Shown here: positions 1 through 8,682 of the stretch, one piece after another
Layout of the letters: each line of letters opens with the position of its first letter
Numbering within the stretch: position 1 is the stretch's first letter
Assembly (NCBI GenBank): GCA_020846295.1
Contig: JADLEF010000196.1
Location: forward strand, 1-37,916
Length of the DNA stretch: 37,916 bases
Source of the DNA: Acidimicrobiales bacterium
GTDB lineage: Bacteria > Actinomycetota > Acidimicrobiia > Acidimicrobiales > CAIXPF01
Direction: 5' to 3'
Notes under the pieces: model-generated
Told to the model about the DNA's origin: nothing
Database searches by the model: none
Seen by the model: the letters and a program-made list of their open reading frames with translations, nothing else
Made by a program: the position numbers and the translations under genes

Positions 1-2
1 CC

Positions 3-3000
3 GACCGCAAGGCCGGGCACCGCACCGCCACCTTCGTCTCCGGCTACCAGGGCTCGCCCCTCGGCGGCTACGACCGGGAGCTGATCTCGCACAAGCAGCT
101 GTGCGACCAGCTGAACATCGTGCACCGACCCGGCCTCAACGAGGAGCTCGGCGCCACCGCGGTCATGGGCAGCCAGTTGTCCGCGCTGTTCCCCAAGCAG
201 CGCTTCGACGGGGTGCTGGGCATCTGGTACGGCAAGTCCCCCGGCCTGGACCGCGCCGGGGACGCCATCCGCCACGCCGCCTACGCCGGCACCCACCGCC
301 TCGGCGGCGTGCTCACCCTGACCGGCGACGACCCGTCGAACAAGTCCTCGACGCTGCCGAGCGCCTCGGAGTACGCGCTGGCGGACCTGCACCAGGCGAT
401 CCTGCACCCGGGCAACGTGCAGGAGGTGTTGGACCTCGGCATGCACGGTGTCGGCCTGTCACGCACCACCGGCCTGTGGGCGGCCATCAAGATCGTCACC
501 TCCGTCGCCGACGGCTCCGCCACCGCCGAGGTCGGACCGGACCGCATCACCCCGGTCATCCCCGACTTCGAGTGGAACGGCAAGCCCTACCTGCCGAAGG
601 TCAACGGACGCCTCGGTGGCCCGCAGGCCAACGCCATGGAGCAGGAGATCTACGAAGCCCGCTACGAGCTGGCCAAGCTCTACGCCATCGCCAACAAGCT
701 GAACCGGATCACCGTCAACCCGACCGACGCCTGGTTCGGCATCGTGGCCTCGGGCCGCCTCTACCACGAGGTGCTCGCCGCCGCCGCGCTGCTCGGCCTC
801 GACGAGGACGGCCTGGAGCGCAACGGCGTGCGCCTACTGCAACTCGGCATGATGCACCCCTTCGAAGGGGAGATCGCCCGCCGCTTCGCCGACGGCCTCC
901 AGGAGATCATGGTCGTCGAGGAGAAGCGGCCGTTCATCGAGACCCACCTCCGCGACGCCCTCTACGGCATGCCCGACGCCCCCCGGGTGGTCGGCAAGTT
1001 CGACCCGGAGCGCCGCAAGCTGGTCCCCGGCCACGGCGCCCTCGACGCCGACTACCTCGTCGAGCCGCTGCGCCGCCGCCTCACCGTGAAGATCGACGAG
1101 GCCCGCCTCACGCCGATCAAGCCGAGGTCGGTCAAGAAGAAGCTCGACATCCTGCCCACCCGGACCCCGTACTTCTGCTCCGGCTGCCCGCACTCCACCG
1201 GCACCAAGGTGCCCGAGGGCGAGCTGGTCGGCTCCGGCATCGGCTGCCACGGCCTGGTCACCCTCATGGACCCGAACCGGGTCGGCACGCTGATGGGCAA
1301 CACCCAGATGGGCGGCGAGGGCGTGCAGTGGGTCGGCATCGAGCCGTTCGTGGACGTTCCCCACTTCACCCAGAACCTCGGCGACGGCACGTTCGCCCAC
1401 TCCGGGTCGCTGTGCATCCGCGCCGCCAGCGCGGCCAAGGCCAACATCGCCTACAAGATCCTCTACAACGGCGCGGTCGCCATGACCGGCGGCCAGGACG
1501 CGGCCGGCGCCATGCCCGTGCCGCAGCTGACCCAGTGGCTGCTCTCCGAGGGCGTGCAGAAGGTCATCGTCACCACCGACGAACCCGACAAGTACAAGGG
1601 CGTCAGGTTGGCCGACGGCGTCGAGCTGTGGGATCGCGAGCGGATCATCGAGGCGCAGGAGGTGCTGGCCAAGGTGCCGGGCACCACCGTGCTGATCCAC
1701 GACCAGCAGTGCGCGGCGGAGAAGCGCCGCGACCGCAAGCGCGGCATCATGGTCGAGCCGCCGGAGCGGGTCGTCATCAACGAGCGGGTGTGCGAGGGCT
1801 GCGGGGACTGCGGCGTGCAGTCCAACTGCCTGTCGGTCCAGCCCATCGAGACCGAGTTCGGCCGCAAGACCCAGATCCACCAGTCCTCGTGCAACAAGGA
1901 CTACTCCTGCCTCGCCGGGGACTGCCCGTCGTTCCTCACCGTTGTGCCCAAGAAGAAGGCCGGCGGCAAGGTGAACAAGGCCGGCGGCGGTGCCCGTCGC
2001 AAGCCCGCCCTCGACGCGGCGAGCCTACCGGCACCCACCCTGTTGGTCCCCGCCCACGACGCCACCATCCGCATGCCCGGCGTCGGCGGCACCGGCGTGG
2101 TCACCGTGTCGCAGATCCTCGGCACCGCGGCCACCCTCGACGGCAAGTACGTCGGCGGCCTCGACCAGACGGGCCTGTCCCAGAAGGCCGGCCCGGTCGT
2201 GTCGGACCTGCGCATCACCACCGAGCCGGTGGAGGGCACCAACAAGCTGACCGCCGGTTCCGCCGACGTGTACCTGGTGTTCGACCTGCTCGTCGGGCTC
2301 ACCCCGAACAACCTCGAAGGCGTGTCGCCCGAGCGCACCGTCGCCGTGGTGTCCACCGCCAAGACCCCGACCGGGTTCATGGTGCGCGACCCGAACGCCG
2401 CCTTCCCCGACCTCGCCCCGCTGCGCAAGGCGATGGACGACAACACCCGCGCCGAGCACAACCGCTACCTCGACACCATCGCCGTCACCGAGGGGCTCTT
2501 CGGCGAGTCGACCACGGCCAACACCTTCCTCATCGGCGTCGCCTACCAGCTGGGCTGCCTGCCCATCGCGGCGGAGGCCATCGAGCAGGCCATCGAACTG
2601 AACGGCGCCGCATTGGAGGCCAACAAGCTGGCGTTCCGCTGGGGCCGCAAGTGGGTCGTCGACCCCGAGGCGGTGCGTGCCGCGTCGGTGCTGCCCGAGG
2701 ACCAGCTGGCCAAGCCGTCGGCGGCGCTGGAGGCGGCCATCGTCGCCGCCGGGTTGGGCGAGGGCGAGCTCGGTCGGGTGGTGCGGCTGCGCGCCGCCGA
2801 CCTCGTCGGCTACCAGGACGAGAAGTACGCCCGCAAGTACCTCGACACGGTGGCCAGGGCGGCCCGCAGCGGCCAGCCGGACTTCGCCGTCGCGGTGGCC
2901 AAGGGCATGTACAAGCTCATGGCCTACAAAGACGAGTACGAGGTCGCCCGCCTCCACCTCGAGGAGGCGGCCCGGCTCAACGTGCAGAACGCGGTCGGCG

Positions 3001-3368
3001 ACGACGTCGTCGTCTCCTACAACCTGCACCCGCCGATGCTGCGGGCCATGGGGATGAAGAAGAAGCTGCGGCTCGGCCCGCGCTTCACCCCGGTGCTGCA
3101 GGGCCTCGAGAAGGGCAAGAAGCTTCGCGGCACGCCGGCCGACCCGTTCGGCTACGCCAAGGTCCGTCGGGTCGAGCGCTCGCTGATCAAGGAGTACCGC
3201 GACGTCGTCGAGAAGCTGGCCGGCAAGCTCGACGCCGACAACGCCGCCGATGCCACCAAGCTGGCGGCGCTGCCCGACATGGTGCGCGGTTACGAGGAGA
3301 TCAAGCTGCGCAACGTGGAGCGCTACCACAGCGAGCTGAAGGACCTGCGCCGCCAGCTCGGCGTCTGA
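3..3368 (+). CDS. Indolepyruvate:ferredoxin oxidoreductase-family protein, fused subunits (5' partial)
   Basis: The gene enters from the left edge and 1121 codons are visible. Members of this family oxidatively decarboxylate aryl 2-oxo acids such as indolepyruvate to acyl-CoA, using thiamine diphosphate and Fe-S clusters and passing electrons to ferredoxin. The visible part begins in the pyruvate-ferredoxin oxidoreductase-like domain (SGYQGSPLGGYD near base 40). A TPP-binding domain follows (YFCSGCPHSTGTK near 1170 and GIGCHG near 1238). A cysteine-rich ferredoxin-like segment (CEGCGDCG near 1790, with further Cys to about 1925) separates it from the gamma domain (MPGVGGTGVV near 2075). This is the long single-chain form of IorA+IorB. 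The reading frame is open throughout and ends at TGA 3366. Family assignment is firm; the exact substrate is not shown by sequence. Confidence 0.9.
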   Translation, partial: DRKAGHRTATFVSGYQGSPLGGYDRELISHKQLCDQLNIVHRPGLNEELGATAVMGSQLSALFPKQRFDGVLGIWYGKSPGLDRAGDAIRHAAYAGTHRLGGVLTLTGDDPSNKSSTLPSASEYALADLHQAILHPGNVQEVLDLGMHGVGLSRTTGLWAAIKIVTSVADGSATAEVGPDRITPVIPDFEWNGKPYLPKVNGRLGGPQANAMEQEIYEARYELAKLYAIANKLNRITVNPTDAWFGIVASGRLYHEVLAAAALLGLDEDGLERNGVRLLQLGMMHPFEGEIARRFADGLQEIMVVEEKRPFIETHLRDALYGMPDAPRVVGKFDPERRKLVPGHGALDADYLVEPLRRRLTVKIDEARLTPIKPRSVKKKLDILPTRTPYFCSGCPHSTGTKVPEGELVGSGIGCHGLVTLMDPNRVGTLMGNTQMGGEGVQWVGIEPFVDVPHFTQNLGDGTFAHSGSLCIRAASAAKANIAYKILYNGAVAMTGGQDAAGAMPVPQLTQWLLSEGVQKVIVTTDEPDKYKGVRLADGVELWDRERIIEAQEVLAKVPGTTVLIHDQQCAAEKRRDRKRGIMVEPPERVVINERVCEGCGDCGVQSNCLSVQPIETEFGRKTQIHQSSCNKDYSCLAGDCPSFLTVVPKKKAGGKVNKAGGGARRKPALDAASLPAPTLLVPAHDATIRMPGVGGTGVVTVSQILGTAATLDGKYVGGLDQTGLSQKAGPVVSDLRITTEPVEGTNKLTAGSADVYLVFDLLVGLTPNNLEGVSPERTVAVVSTAKTPTGFMVRDPNAAFPDLAPLRKAMDDNTRAEHNRYLDTIAVTEGLFGESTTANTFLIGVAYQLGCLPIAAEAIEQAIELNGAALEANKLAFRWGRKWVVDPEAVRAASVLPEDQLAKPSAALEAAIVAAGLGEGELGRVVRLRAADLVGYQDEKYARKYLDTVARAARSGQPDFAVAVAKGMYKLMAYKDEYEVARLHLEEAARLNVQNAVGDDVVVSYNLHPPMLRAMGMKKKLRLGPRFTPVLQGLEKGKKLRGTPADPFGYAKVRRVERSLIKEYRDVVEKLAGKLDADNAADATKLAALPDMVRGYEEIKLRNVERYHSELKDLRRQLGV

Positions 3369-3380
3369 CCCGAAGGCAAC

Positions 3381-3406
3381 GCTCCACACCGCTCCACACT
3401 GCTCCC
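3381..3406. repeat. Short 10-bp direct repeat after the oxidoreductase gene
   Basis: GCTCCACACC, GCTCCACACT and a shortened GCTCCC follow each other directly between the stop codon and the putative terminator hairpin. No function is apparent; slippage is a sufficient explanation. Confidence 0.5.
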
Positions 3407-3407
3407 T

Positions 3408-3459
3408 ACGGCGCCCCGTCGTTGCGGTCCGTCCCCGGGCCGCTGCGGCGGGGCGCCGT
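3408..3459. terminator. Candidate bidirectional terminator hairpin
   Basis: ACGGCGCCCCG (3408-3418) is perfectly complementary to CGGGGCGCCGT (3449-3459), with a 30-base GC-rich spacer that can itself pair partly. It lies between convergent genes (stop at 3368 on plus, stop at 3464 on minus). There is no U-tract, as is common for actinobacterial terminators, so this is a structural inference. Confidence 0.45.
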
Positions 3460-3463
3460 CGCG

Positions 3464-4312
3464 TCAGCCGCCCGACGCGCCGTCGCGGAAGAGGCGGATG
3501 AAGGAACGGGCGGTGCCGGTGACGGACTCCATGGCCCCGCCGAACACCGCCGGGAGGTCGTAGCGGCCACCATCGAGCGCGAGGCCGGCGGCGAGCTGCT
3601 CGAACCAGGCGCGGCGCAGCTCGGTGTTCACGTTGATCTTGCGCACCCCGCGCTCGATGCAGGCCGCGATCAGACCGTCCGGTATGCCCGAGGCGCCGTG
3701 GAGCACCAGCGGCACCGGGCTGACCGCCTCGATGGCGGCCAGGCGATCCAGGTCGAGGCGGGGCTCGCCCTTGTACACGCCGTGGGCGTTGCCGATGGCG
3801 ACGGCCAGGCTGTCGATCCCGGTGTGCTCGGCGAAGGCGGCAGCCTCGTCCGGGTCGGTCATCGGCACCTCGCTGTGCTGGCTGCCGGCGCGGTCCTCGC
3901 TGCCCCCGACGCCACCCAGCTCACCCTCCAGCGCCCACGGCCCCACGGCGGTGCGCGCCGCCTGCAGGTGCGCCACGTTGCCGGCGAAGGGGAGCGCCGA
4001 ACCGTCCACCATCACCGAGGTGAAGCCCGCAGCCACCGCTCGCTCCACCAGCGCCGGGTGGGTGGCGTGGTCGAGGTGTACCGCCACCGGCACCGTCGCC
4101 TCCTCAGCGGCGGCCAGCACCACCGCGCTGAGCAGCGTGAACCCGGCGAACTCCAGGGCCCCGGCACCGGCCGCCAGGAAGATCGGCGCCTGCTCCGCCT
4201 CGGCGGCGGCGATGAGGGCCCGGGTCAGCTCCAGGTCGTAGGTGTTGAACGAGGCCACCGCGCAGCGGCGCGCCACCGCCCAGGCCAGGATCTCACGACC
4301 GTTGACCAACAT
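3464..4312 (-). CDS. Class II fructose-bisphosphate/ketose-bisphosphate aldolase family protein
   Basis: This 282-residue protein has the zinc-dependent class II aldolase layout. It shows the catalytic HLDHATH segment (Asp81, zinc His82), LEGELGG near 128-134, a second zinc His in NAHGVYKG (His177) and a third in LHGASG (His205). Class II aldolases cleave a ketose phosphate to DHAP or a related product. The ATG at 4312 lies 5 bases after the stop of the upstream DUF1537 kinase, so the two are almost certainly co-transcribed and the substrate is more likely an acid-sugar phosphate than fructose bisphosphate. Length matches GatY/KbaY-type enzymes (about 280 residues). The substrate is inferred from context only. 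Confidence 0.88.
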   Translation of the reverse strand: MLVNGREILAWAVARRCAVASFNTYDLELTRALIAAAEAEQAPIFLAAGAGALEFAGFTLLSAVVLAAAEEATVPVAVHLDHATHPALVERAVAAGFTSVMVDGSALPFAGNVAHLQAARTAVGPWALEGELGGVGGSEDRAGSQHSEVPMTDPDEAAAFAEHTGIDSLAVAIGNAHGVYKGEPRLDLDRLAAIEAVSPVPLVLHGASGIPDGLIAACIERGVRKINVNTELRRAWFEQLAAGLALDGGRYDLPAVFGGAMESVTGTARSFIRLFRDGASGG

Positions 4313-4317
4313 CGGGA

Positions 4318-5760
4318 TCAGCCCTTCGGGGCGAACAGCTCGGCCAGCGAGCCGGCGGCACCGACGTTGCCGGGGAACACGACGTAGCGCATGGCCGGAA
4401 AGCGGCTCTCCGGGCCCAGGTCCCACACCGGCACGCCGGCCTGGGCCTGGCCGGCGACCATGGCCCGCCGCACCCCGAGCGCCTCGGTGGCCACGTCGCT
4501 CGAGGTGATGCCGCCCTGGGCCACCAGCAGCCGGGGCTGCACGGTGAGGCCCCGCACCGCGGCCACCACCGCGGCGGACACGCGGGCGCTCAGCGCCAGC
4601 GAGGCGGCGGCATCCGCCCCGGTACGTACCGCGCGGGATGTCCACAGCACGGCGTCGCCGTCGGCGCGCAGCACGGCGTCCACCGCGGCGGCGCAGCGCG
4701 CCCCCTCGACCTGCGGGTCGTCGAGGGCGGCGGCGACGTCGAGCTCCACCGAACGCACCGACGGCAGCGCCAGGACCCGCTCCAGCTGCTCGCTGCTGCG
4801 CGCCACGTGCGAGCCGACCACCAGCAGGCGGCCCTGTCCCGCGGACGAGGCGAGGGCAGCCGCATCGAGCAGCGGCTGCGCCTCGATGCCGGCCCGGACC
4901 CGCACGAAGCTGGCACCGGTGCGATAGAGGTAGCGCCGCCCGGCCGCCTCGGCCCCCAGCAGGCCGGCGACGACGGTGCTGACATCGCGTTCGACCAGCG
5001 CATCGAAGCTCACGCAACCGCCGGCGCGGCGGCCCAGCAGCGCAGCGGTGACGGCCTCGGGCCCACCGGTGCGGATCACGTCCAGCCCGATGTGGGTGAC
5101 CGATCCGGCCGGGATGCGGCCGCCCGTCTTCTCCTCGACCCAGGCGGGCAACCAGGAGCGGGGGTACCCGAAGGAGGCGTCGCGGGCGAACTCGGTCAGC
5201 CCGACCGGTCGGTACTCGTCGCCGATGCGGGCGTAGTGCACGCCGCCGACGGTCACCCGGCCACCGTCGAGGAACCACGGCGCGAGCACCACGGCGTCGA
5301 GCGCGTCGCCGAGGGCGTCGGCCACCGCGTCCACCTCGAGGGGGAAGTGGCCGCGCAGCGTGGAATCGCTGCGGCTGATCACCGCCACCGCCCGCCCGGC
5401 GCGCCGGGCGGCCTCCCGCAGGTTGGTCCCGATCTCCGTGGCGAGGGCCGCAGCCGCAGCGGCGGGAAGGGCCCGGGAGTTGGTGAGCACGAACAGGCAG
5501 CGGCTGCGGGCCAGCTCGGACTCGAGGCCCGCCACGTCCCACCTGGTCAGCACCGGCACCCCGTGCACGGTCTGGGTGCCGGTCGGATCGTCGTCGAGCA
5601 CGACGAGCACGGCTGGGTCGGCCCGGACACGGGCGACGACCTGCGGCCACGGATCGGCCGGCCACGGATCGGGCAGGCCGGACCCGAAGACGGCGGCGGC
5701 GATCGGGAGGGACTCGGCAGGGGTGAGCGCCGAGGGGTCGGAGGCCGGGGGCTGGGTCAT
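4318..5760 (-). CDS. Four-carbon acid sugar kinase family protein (DUF1537)
   Basis: The 480-residue product is a DUF1537 (OtnK/DtnK/YgbK-type) kinase. The N-terminal domain has the DDDPTGTQT signature (56-64) and the SRSDSTLRGHFPLE segment typical of the family. The C-terminal nucleotide-binding domain carries QGGITSSDVA. Characterised members phosphorylate 3-oxo-tetronates and related acid sugars, giving a substrate for a following aldolase or decarboxylase. It is the first gene of a two-gene operon with the class II aldolase, with a 5-base gap. It starts at ATG 5760 with a TACTGT -10-like box at 5775-5780, so the leader would be very short. No acid-sugar dehydrogenase lies in the window, so the upstream step of the pathway is unknown. 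Confidence 0.87.
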   Translation of the reverse strand: MTQPPASDPSALTPAESLPIAAAVFGSGLPDPWPADPWPQVVARVRADPAVLVVLDDDPTGTQTVHGVPVLTRWDVAGLESELARSRCLFVLTNSRALPAAAAAALATEIGTNLREAARRAGRAVAVISRSDSTLRGHFPLEVDAVADALGDALDAVVLAPWFLDGGRVTVGGVHYARIGDEYRPVGLTEFARDASFGYPRSWLPAWVEEKTGGRIPAGSVTHIGLDVIRTGGPEAVTAALLGRRAGGCVSFDALVERDVSTVVAGLLGAEAAGRRYLYRTGASFVRVRAGIEAQPLLDAAALASSAGQGRLLVVGSHVARSSEQLERVLALPSVRSVELDVAAALDDPQVEGARCAAAVDAVLRADGDAVLWTSRAVRTGADAAASLALSARVSAAVVAAVRGLTVQPRLLVAQGGITSSDVATEALGVRRAMVAGQAQAGVPVWDLGPESRFPAMRYVVFPGNVGAAGSLAELFAPKG

Positions 5761-5774
5761 AGCGGTGGGCGGTG

Positions 5775-5784
5775 ACAGTAGTTT
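5775..5784. promoter_or_regulatory. Overlapping divergent -10 boxes, kinase (-) / thioesterase (+)
   Basis: The 10-base sequence ACAGTAGTTT reads as TAGTTT on plus (5779-5784), 7 bases before the thioesterase GTG. On minus it reads as TACTGT (5780-5775), upstream of the kinase ATG. The boxes share the central TA step, so both polymerases cannot bind at once. This is inferred from sequence. Confidence 0.5.
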
Positions 5785-5791
5785 GCCCGCC

Positions 5792-6217
5792 GTGCGTTTG
5801 GCCCTCGAACCCTCCCTCGATCCCGCCGACTACCCCTTCGGGCACCAGCTCCGCGTGCGCTTCGCGGAGACCGACGCGATGGGCGTGGTCCACCACGCCG
5901 CCTACCTGCCGTACCTGGAGGAGGCCCGGGTCGCGTGGCTGCGGGCGATCGGCCACCCGTACGACTCGGTGCGGGCCGAGGGGGTGGACTTCGGGGTGCT
6001 CGAGGCGTTCGTGCAGTACCGCCTCGCCCTGCGCGTCGACGAGGTGGTCGACGTGCGCCTCCGCGCCGGGGCGGTCACCCGCACCACCTTCCAGGTGGCC
6101 TACCTGGTGACGGTGGCCGGGCAGGTCCGGGCGACCGCGGTGACGGTGCACGGGGCGATGAGCCCCACCGGCCGGCCGACCCGCCTCCCGGCCTGGGTGG
6201 CGGACCTGCCGAGCTGA
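5792..6217 (+). CDS. Acyl-CoA thioesterase, hot-dog fold (YbgC/4-hydroxybenzoyl-CoA thioesterase type)
   Basis: A 141-residue single hot-dog-domain protein. The active-site segment FAETDAMGVVHHAAYLPYLE (24-43) matches the YbgC/FcbC family, with Asp28 as the catalytic acid and the conserved His-His pair at 34-35. These enzymes hydrolyse acyl-CoA or acyl-ACP thioesters in the cytoplasm. No ATG exists near the N-terminus. GTG 5792 is chosen because a TAGTTT -10 box ends 7 bases upstream, giving a leaderless start; TTG 5798 is an alternative. The gene is divergent from the acid-sugar kinase with only 31 bases between start codons. The native acyl group cannot be told from sequence. Confidence 0.85.
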   Translation: MRLALEPSLDPADYPFGHQLRVRFAETDAMGVVHHAAYLPYLEEARVAWLRAIGHPYDSVRAEGVDFGVLEAFVQYRLALRVDEVVDVRLRAGAVTRTTFQVAYLVTVAGQVRATAVTVHGAMSPTGRPTRLPAWVADLPS

Positions 6218-6248
6218 CCGAAACCGGGCCGGCGACCCGAGCGGGCGA

Positions 6249-6968
6249 TCAGACCTTGTGGTCGCGAGGTAGGCGCAGGGCGTACCCCACGCCGCGCACG
6301 GTGTGGATCAGCGGGGGTTCGACGGTGTCCACCTTGGCCCGCAGGTAGGAGATGTAGGTCTCCAGCACGCTGGCGTTGCCGGTGAAGGTGTAGTCCCACA
6401 CGTGCTCGAGCAGCTGCTGGCGGGTCAGCACCCGCCGGGCGTTCGCCAGCAGGTAGTGCAGCAGCTTGTACTCGGTCGGGGTCAGCTCGATCAGCAGCTC
6501 GCCCCGCCACACGTCGCGGGTGTCCTCGTCGATGGTGAGATCGGCGAAGGACAGCCGGTGCTCACCCGGGCCGGCACCGCTCGAACGGCGCAGCACGGCC
6601 TTGACCCGCTCCACGAGCTCCTCCACCGAGAACGGCTTGGTGACATAGTCGTCACCCCCGAGCCGCAACCCCTCCACCTTGTCCTTGGTCGTGTCCCTGG
6701 CCGTGAGGAAGATGATCGGCAGCCTGGTCGCCGCGCCCTCCACCTGGCGCAGGCGGCGCGCCACCTCGAACCCGTCGAGGTCGGGCAGCATCACGTCGAG
6801 CACCATCAGATCCGGTCGGCGGGCGCGCACCGCGTCGAGCGCCGCCCGGCCGCTGCCGGCGGTGGCGACCTCGAAGCCGTTGAGCCCCAGCGCCATGGAG
6901 ACCAGCTCCGCGATGTTGGCCTCGTCGTCCACGGCGAGCACGTACGGCTTGGTCTCGTTGTCGGCCAC
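6249..6968 (-). CDS. OmpR/PhoB-family DNA-binding response regulator
   Basis: The 239-residue protein has an N-terminal receiver domain with the acidic pair in VDDEA, phosphoacceptor Asp58 in MVLDVMLPD, Thr89 in FLTARD and Lys111 in VTKPF. A C-terminal winged-helix Trans_reg_C domain follows (LTPTEYKLLHYLL through HTVRGVGYALR). GTG 6968 is preceded by GGGAG at suitable spacing, which decides the start. The partner kinase gene begins 219 bases away on the opposite strand, so this is a divergent two-component pair; the shared upstream region is the likely site of autoregulation. It resembles the MprA/TcrA-type regulators of actinobacteria. The signal and regulon are unknown. Confidence 0.92.
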   Translation of the reverse strand: MADNETKPYVLAVDDEANIAELVSMALGLNGFEVATAGSGRAALDAVRARRPDLMVLDVMLPDLDGFEVARRLRQVEGAATRLPIIFLTARDTTKDKVEGLRLGGDDYVTKPFSVEELVERVKAVLRRSSGAGPGEHRLSFADLTIDEDTRDVWRGELLIELTPTEYKLLHYLLANARRVLTRQQLLEHVWDYTFTGNASVLETYISYLRAKVDTVEPPLIHTVRGVGYALRLPRDHKV

Positions 6969-7187
6969 GGACGCTCCCGGCACGGTTGAAAGATCGGCGC
7001 CGGCCAAGCGTAGAGCCGGGCGCGTCGGGCATCGCTGCATCCGTGGCCCGATCCCAGGAACTTCCAAGGATCCGCCCATGGGCCACCCAAGGCAGGCGGT
7101 CAGGATCCGACCGTGCGGCGCGCCCCGGAACACCATCGATGCGCCCCGGGCGGGCAGGATGGGGGACGTGTTGGGATCGGAGCGGCG

Positions 7188-8618
7188 ATGACGCTGAGGA
7201 CACGGCTGGTCGTGGCGCTCGGCGCGCTCCTGCTCGCCGGGCTGGTCACCTTTGGTGTGGTCACCACCTCGCTGTACCGCAAGGTCCAGATCGACCAGCT
7301 CGACGAGGACCTGCGCGCCTCGGAGGGCTCCGCCATCGACGCCCTCCGCGACGACGCCGAGTTCCCCGCCGCACCCGGGGATCCCGGCGCACCCGACGGG
7401 GGCGGCAAGCCGGCCGGTGGGTTCGACAACAAGCGACCCGCCCCCGAGGTCATCTCCACGCCCGGCGCCTACTACGAGCTGCGGGACCGCAGCGGCCGGG
7501 TGCTCGCCACCGACCAGGTCGCGGGCGGCAGCGGCCTGCCCGCCCTGCCCACCGAGATCCCCCTGGCCGGCACCGAGTTCCGGACGGTGGCCGGCGCCGA
7601 TGGCGACGGCGACTGGCGGGTGATGATCACCGACACCCGCTACCCGGTGGGCTACCGGCTGCTGCTCGCCGTGCCCATCGGCTACCTCGACGGGGACCGC
7701 AACCAGCTGCTGCTCATCGAGGGCGCATCCGGCGCGGCGCTGCTGCTGCTGCTCGCCGGCGGGTCGTGGCTGATCCTGCGGCGCGGCCTGCGGCCGCTCG
7801 AACGGATGGCCGGCGCGGCCCACCGCATCAGCGAGGGCGACCTGTCGGAACGGGTCCTGCCCGCCGACGGACGCAGCGAGGTGGGCCAACTCGGCCAGGC
7901 CCTCAACAACATGCTGGACCAGATCGAGCTGTCCTTCCGCCGTCAGGAGGCGACGGAGGCCAAGTTGCGCCAGTTCCTCTCCGACGCCTCCCACGAGCTG
8001 CGCACGCCGCTCACCTCGATCCAGGGCTTCGCCGAGCTGTTCCGGCTCGGAGCGGACTCCGATCACGTGGACCTGCCCATCATCATGCGGCGAATCGAGG
8101 AGGAGTCGATCCGCATGCGCGGCCTCGTCGAGGACCTGCTGCTGCTGGCCCGCCTCGACGAACGGCGGGAACCGCTCGTCGAGCCGGTCGATATCGCCGT
8201 GCTCGCCGCCGACGCCTGCTCCGACGCGGTGGCGGCCGACCCGCAGCGCCCGGTGGCGCTGCACGCAGCCGGCTCGATCGTCGTGCAGGGTGATCGCGAC
8301 CACCTGCGCCAGGCCATCGCCAACCTGGTCGGCAACGCGCTGCGCCACACCCCGGCGGGCACCACCATCGAGGTGAGCGCGGCGGCAGGCCGCGACGTCG
8401 CCCACGTGACGGTGCGGGACCACGGGCCCGGCCTCGACGAGGACGCGCTGGCCCACGTCTTCGACCGGTTCTGGCAGGCCGACGCGGCCCGGGTCGGTCG
8501 GGGCGCCGGCCTGGGCCTGTCGATCGTCGCCGCCATCGCCGAGGCGCACGGCGGCCGGGTCGATGCCGCCAACCACCCTGATGGCGGCGCCAGCTTCACG
8601 CTCGTGCTCCCGGCCTAG
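7188..8618 (+). CDS. Sensor histidine kinase (HAMP-HisKA-HATPase)
   Basis: A 476-residue membrane kinase. It has a transmembrane helix at about 6-28, an extracytoplasmic sensor of about 145 residues containing a Gly/Pro-rich stretch (61-85), and a second helix at about 174-197. HAMP (about 198-250) and HisKA follow, with phosphoacceptor His269 in DASHELRTPLTS. The HATPase domain has NLVGNALRHT, DHGPGLDE and GRGAGLGLSIV. ATG 7188 has GGAG five bases upstream. It is divergent from its probable partner, the OmpR-type regulator ending at 6249. The sensor region matches nothing I recognise, so the stimulus is unknown. Confidence 0.92.
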   Translation: MTLRTRLVVALGALLLAGLVTFGVVTTSLYRKVQIDQLDEDLRASEGSAIDALRDDAEFPAAPGDPGAPDGGGKPAGGFDNKRPAPEVISTPGAYYELRDRSGRVLATDQVAGGSGLPALPTEIPLAGTEFRTVAGADGDGDWRVMITDTRYPVGYRLLLAVPIGYLDGDRNQLLLIEGASGAALLLLLAGGSWLILRRGLRPLERMAGAAHRISEGDLSERVLPADGRSEVGQLGQALNNMLDQIELSFRRQEATEAKLRQFLSDASHELRTPLTSIQGFAELFRLGADSDHVDLPIIMRRIEEESIRMRGLVEDLLLLARLDERREPLVEPVDIAVLAADACSDAVAADPQRPVALHAAGSIVVQGDRDHLRQAIANLVGNALRHTPAGTTIEVSAAAGRDVAHVTVRDHGPGLDEDALAHVFDRFWQADAARVGRGAGLGLSIVAAIAEAHGGRVDAANHPDGGASFTLVLPA

Positions 8619-8682
8619 CGATGCATCCGGGGCGCGCACCTGCACCGAACCACGGGTGGCTACCGTGGACCAGGAGCAGCCG

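Noticed and set aside
101-4387. Very long open frame on the plus strand of about 1400 codons
   Set aside because: It is the Arg/Pro-rich out-of-frame shadow of the oxidoreductase and runs through the aldolase gene; a product of GC-rich codon bias.
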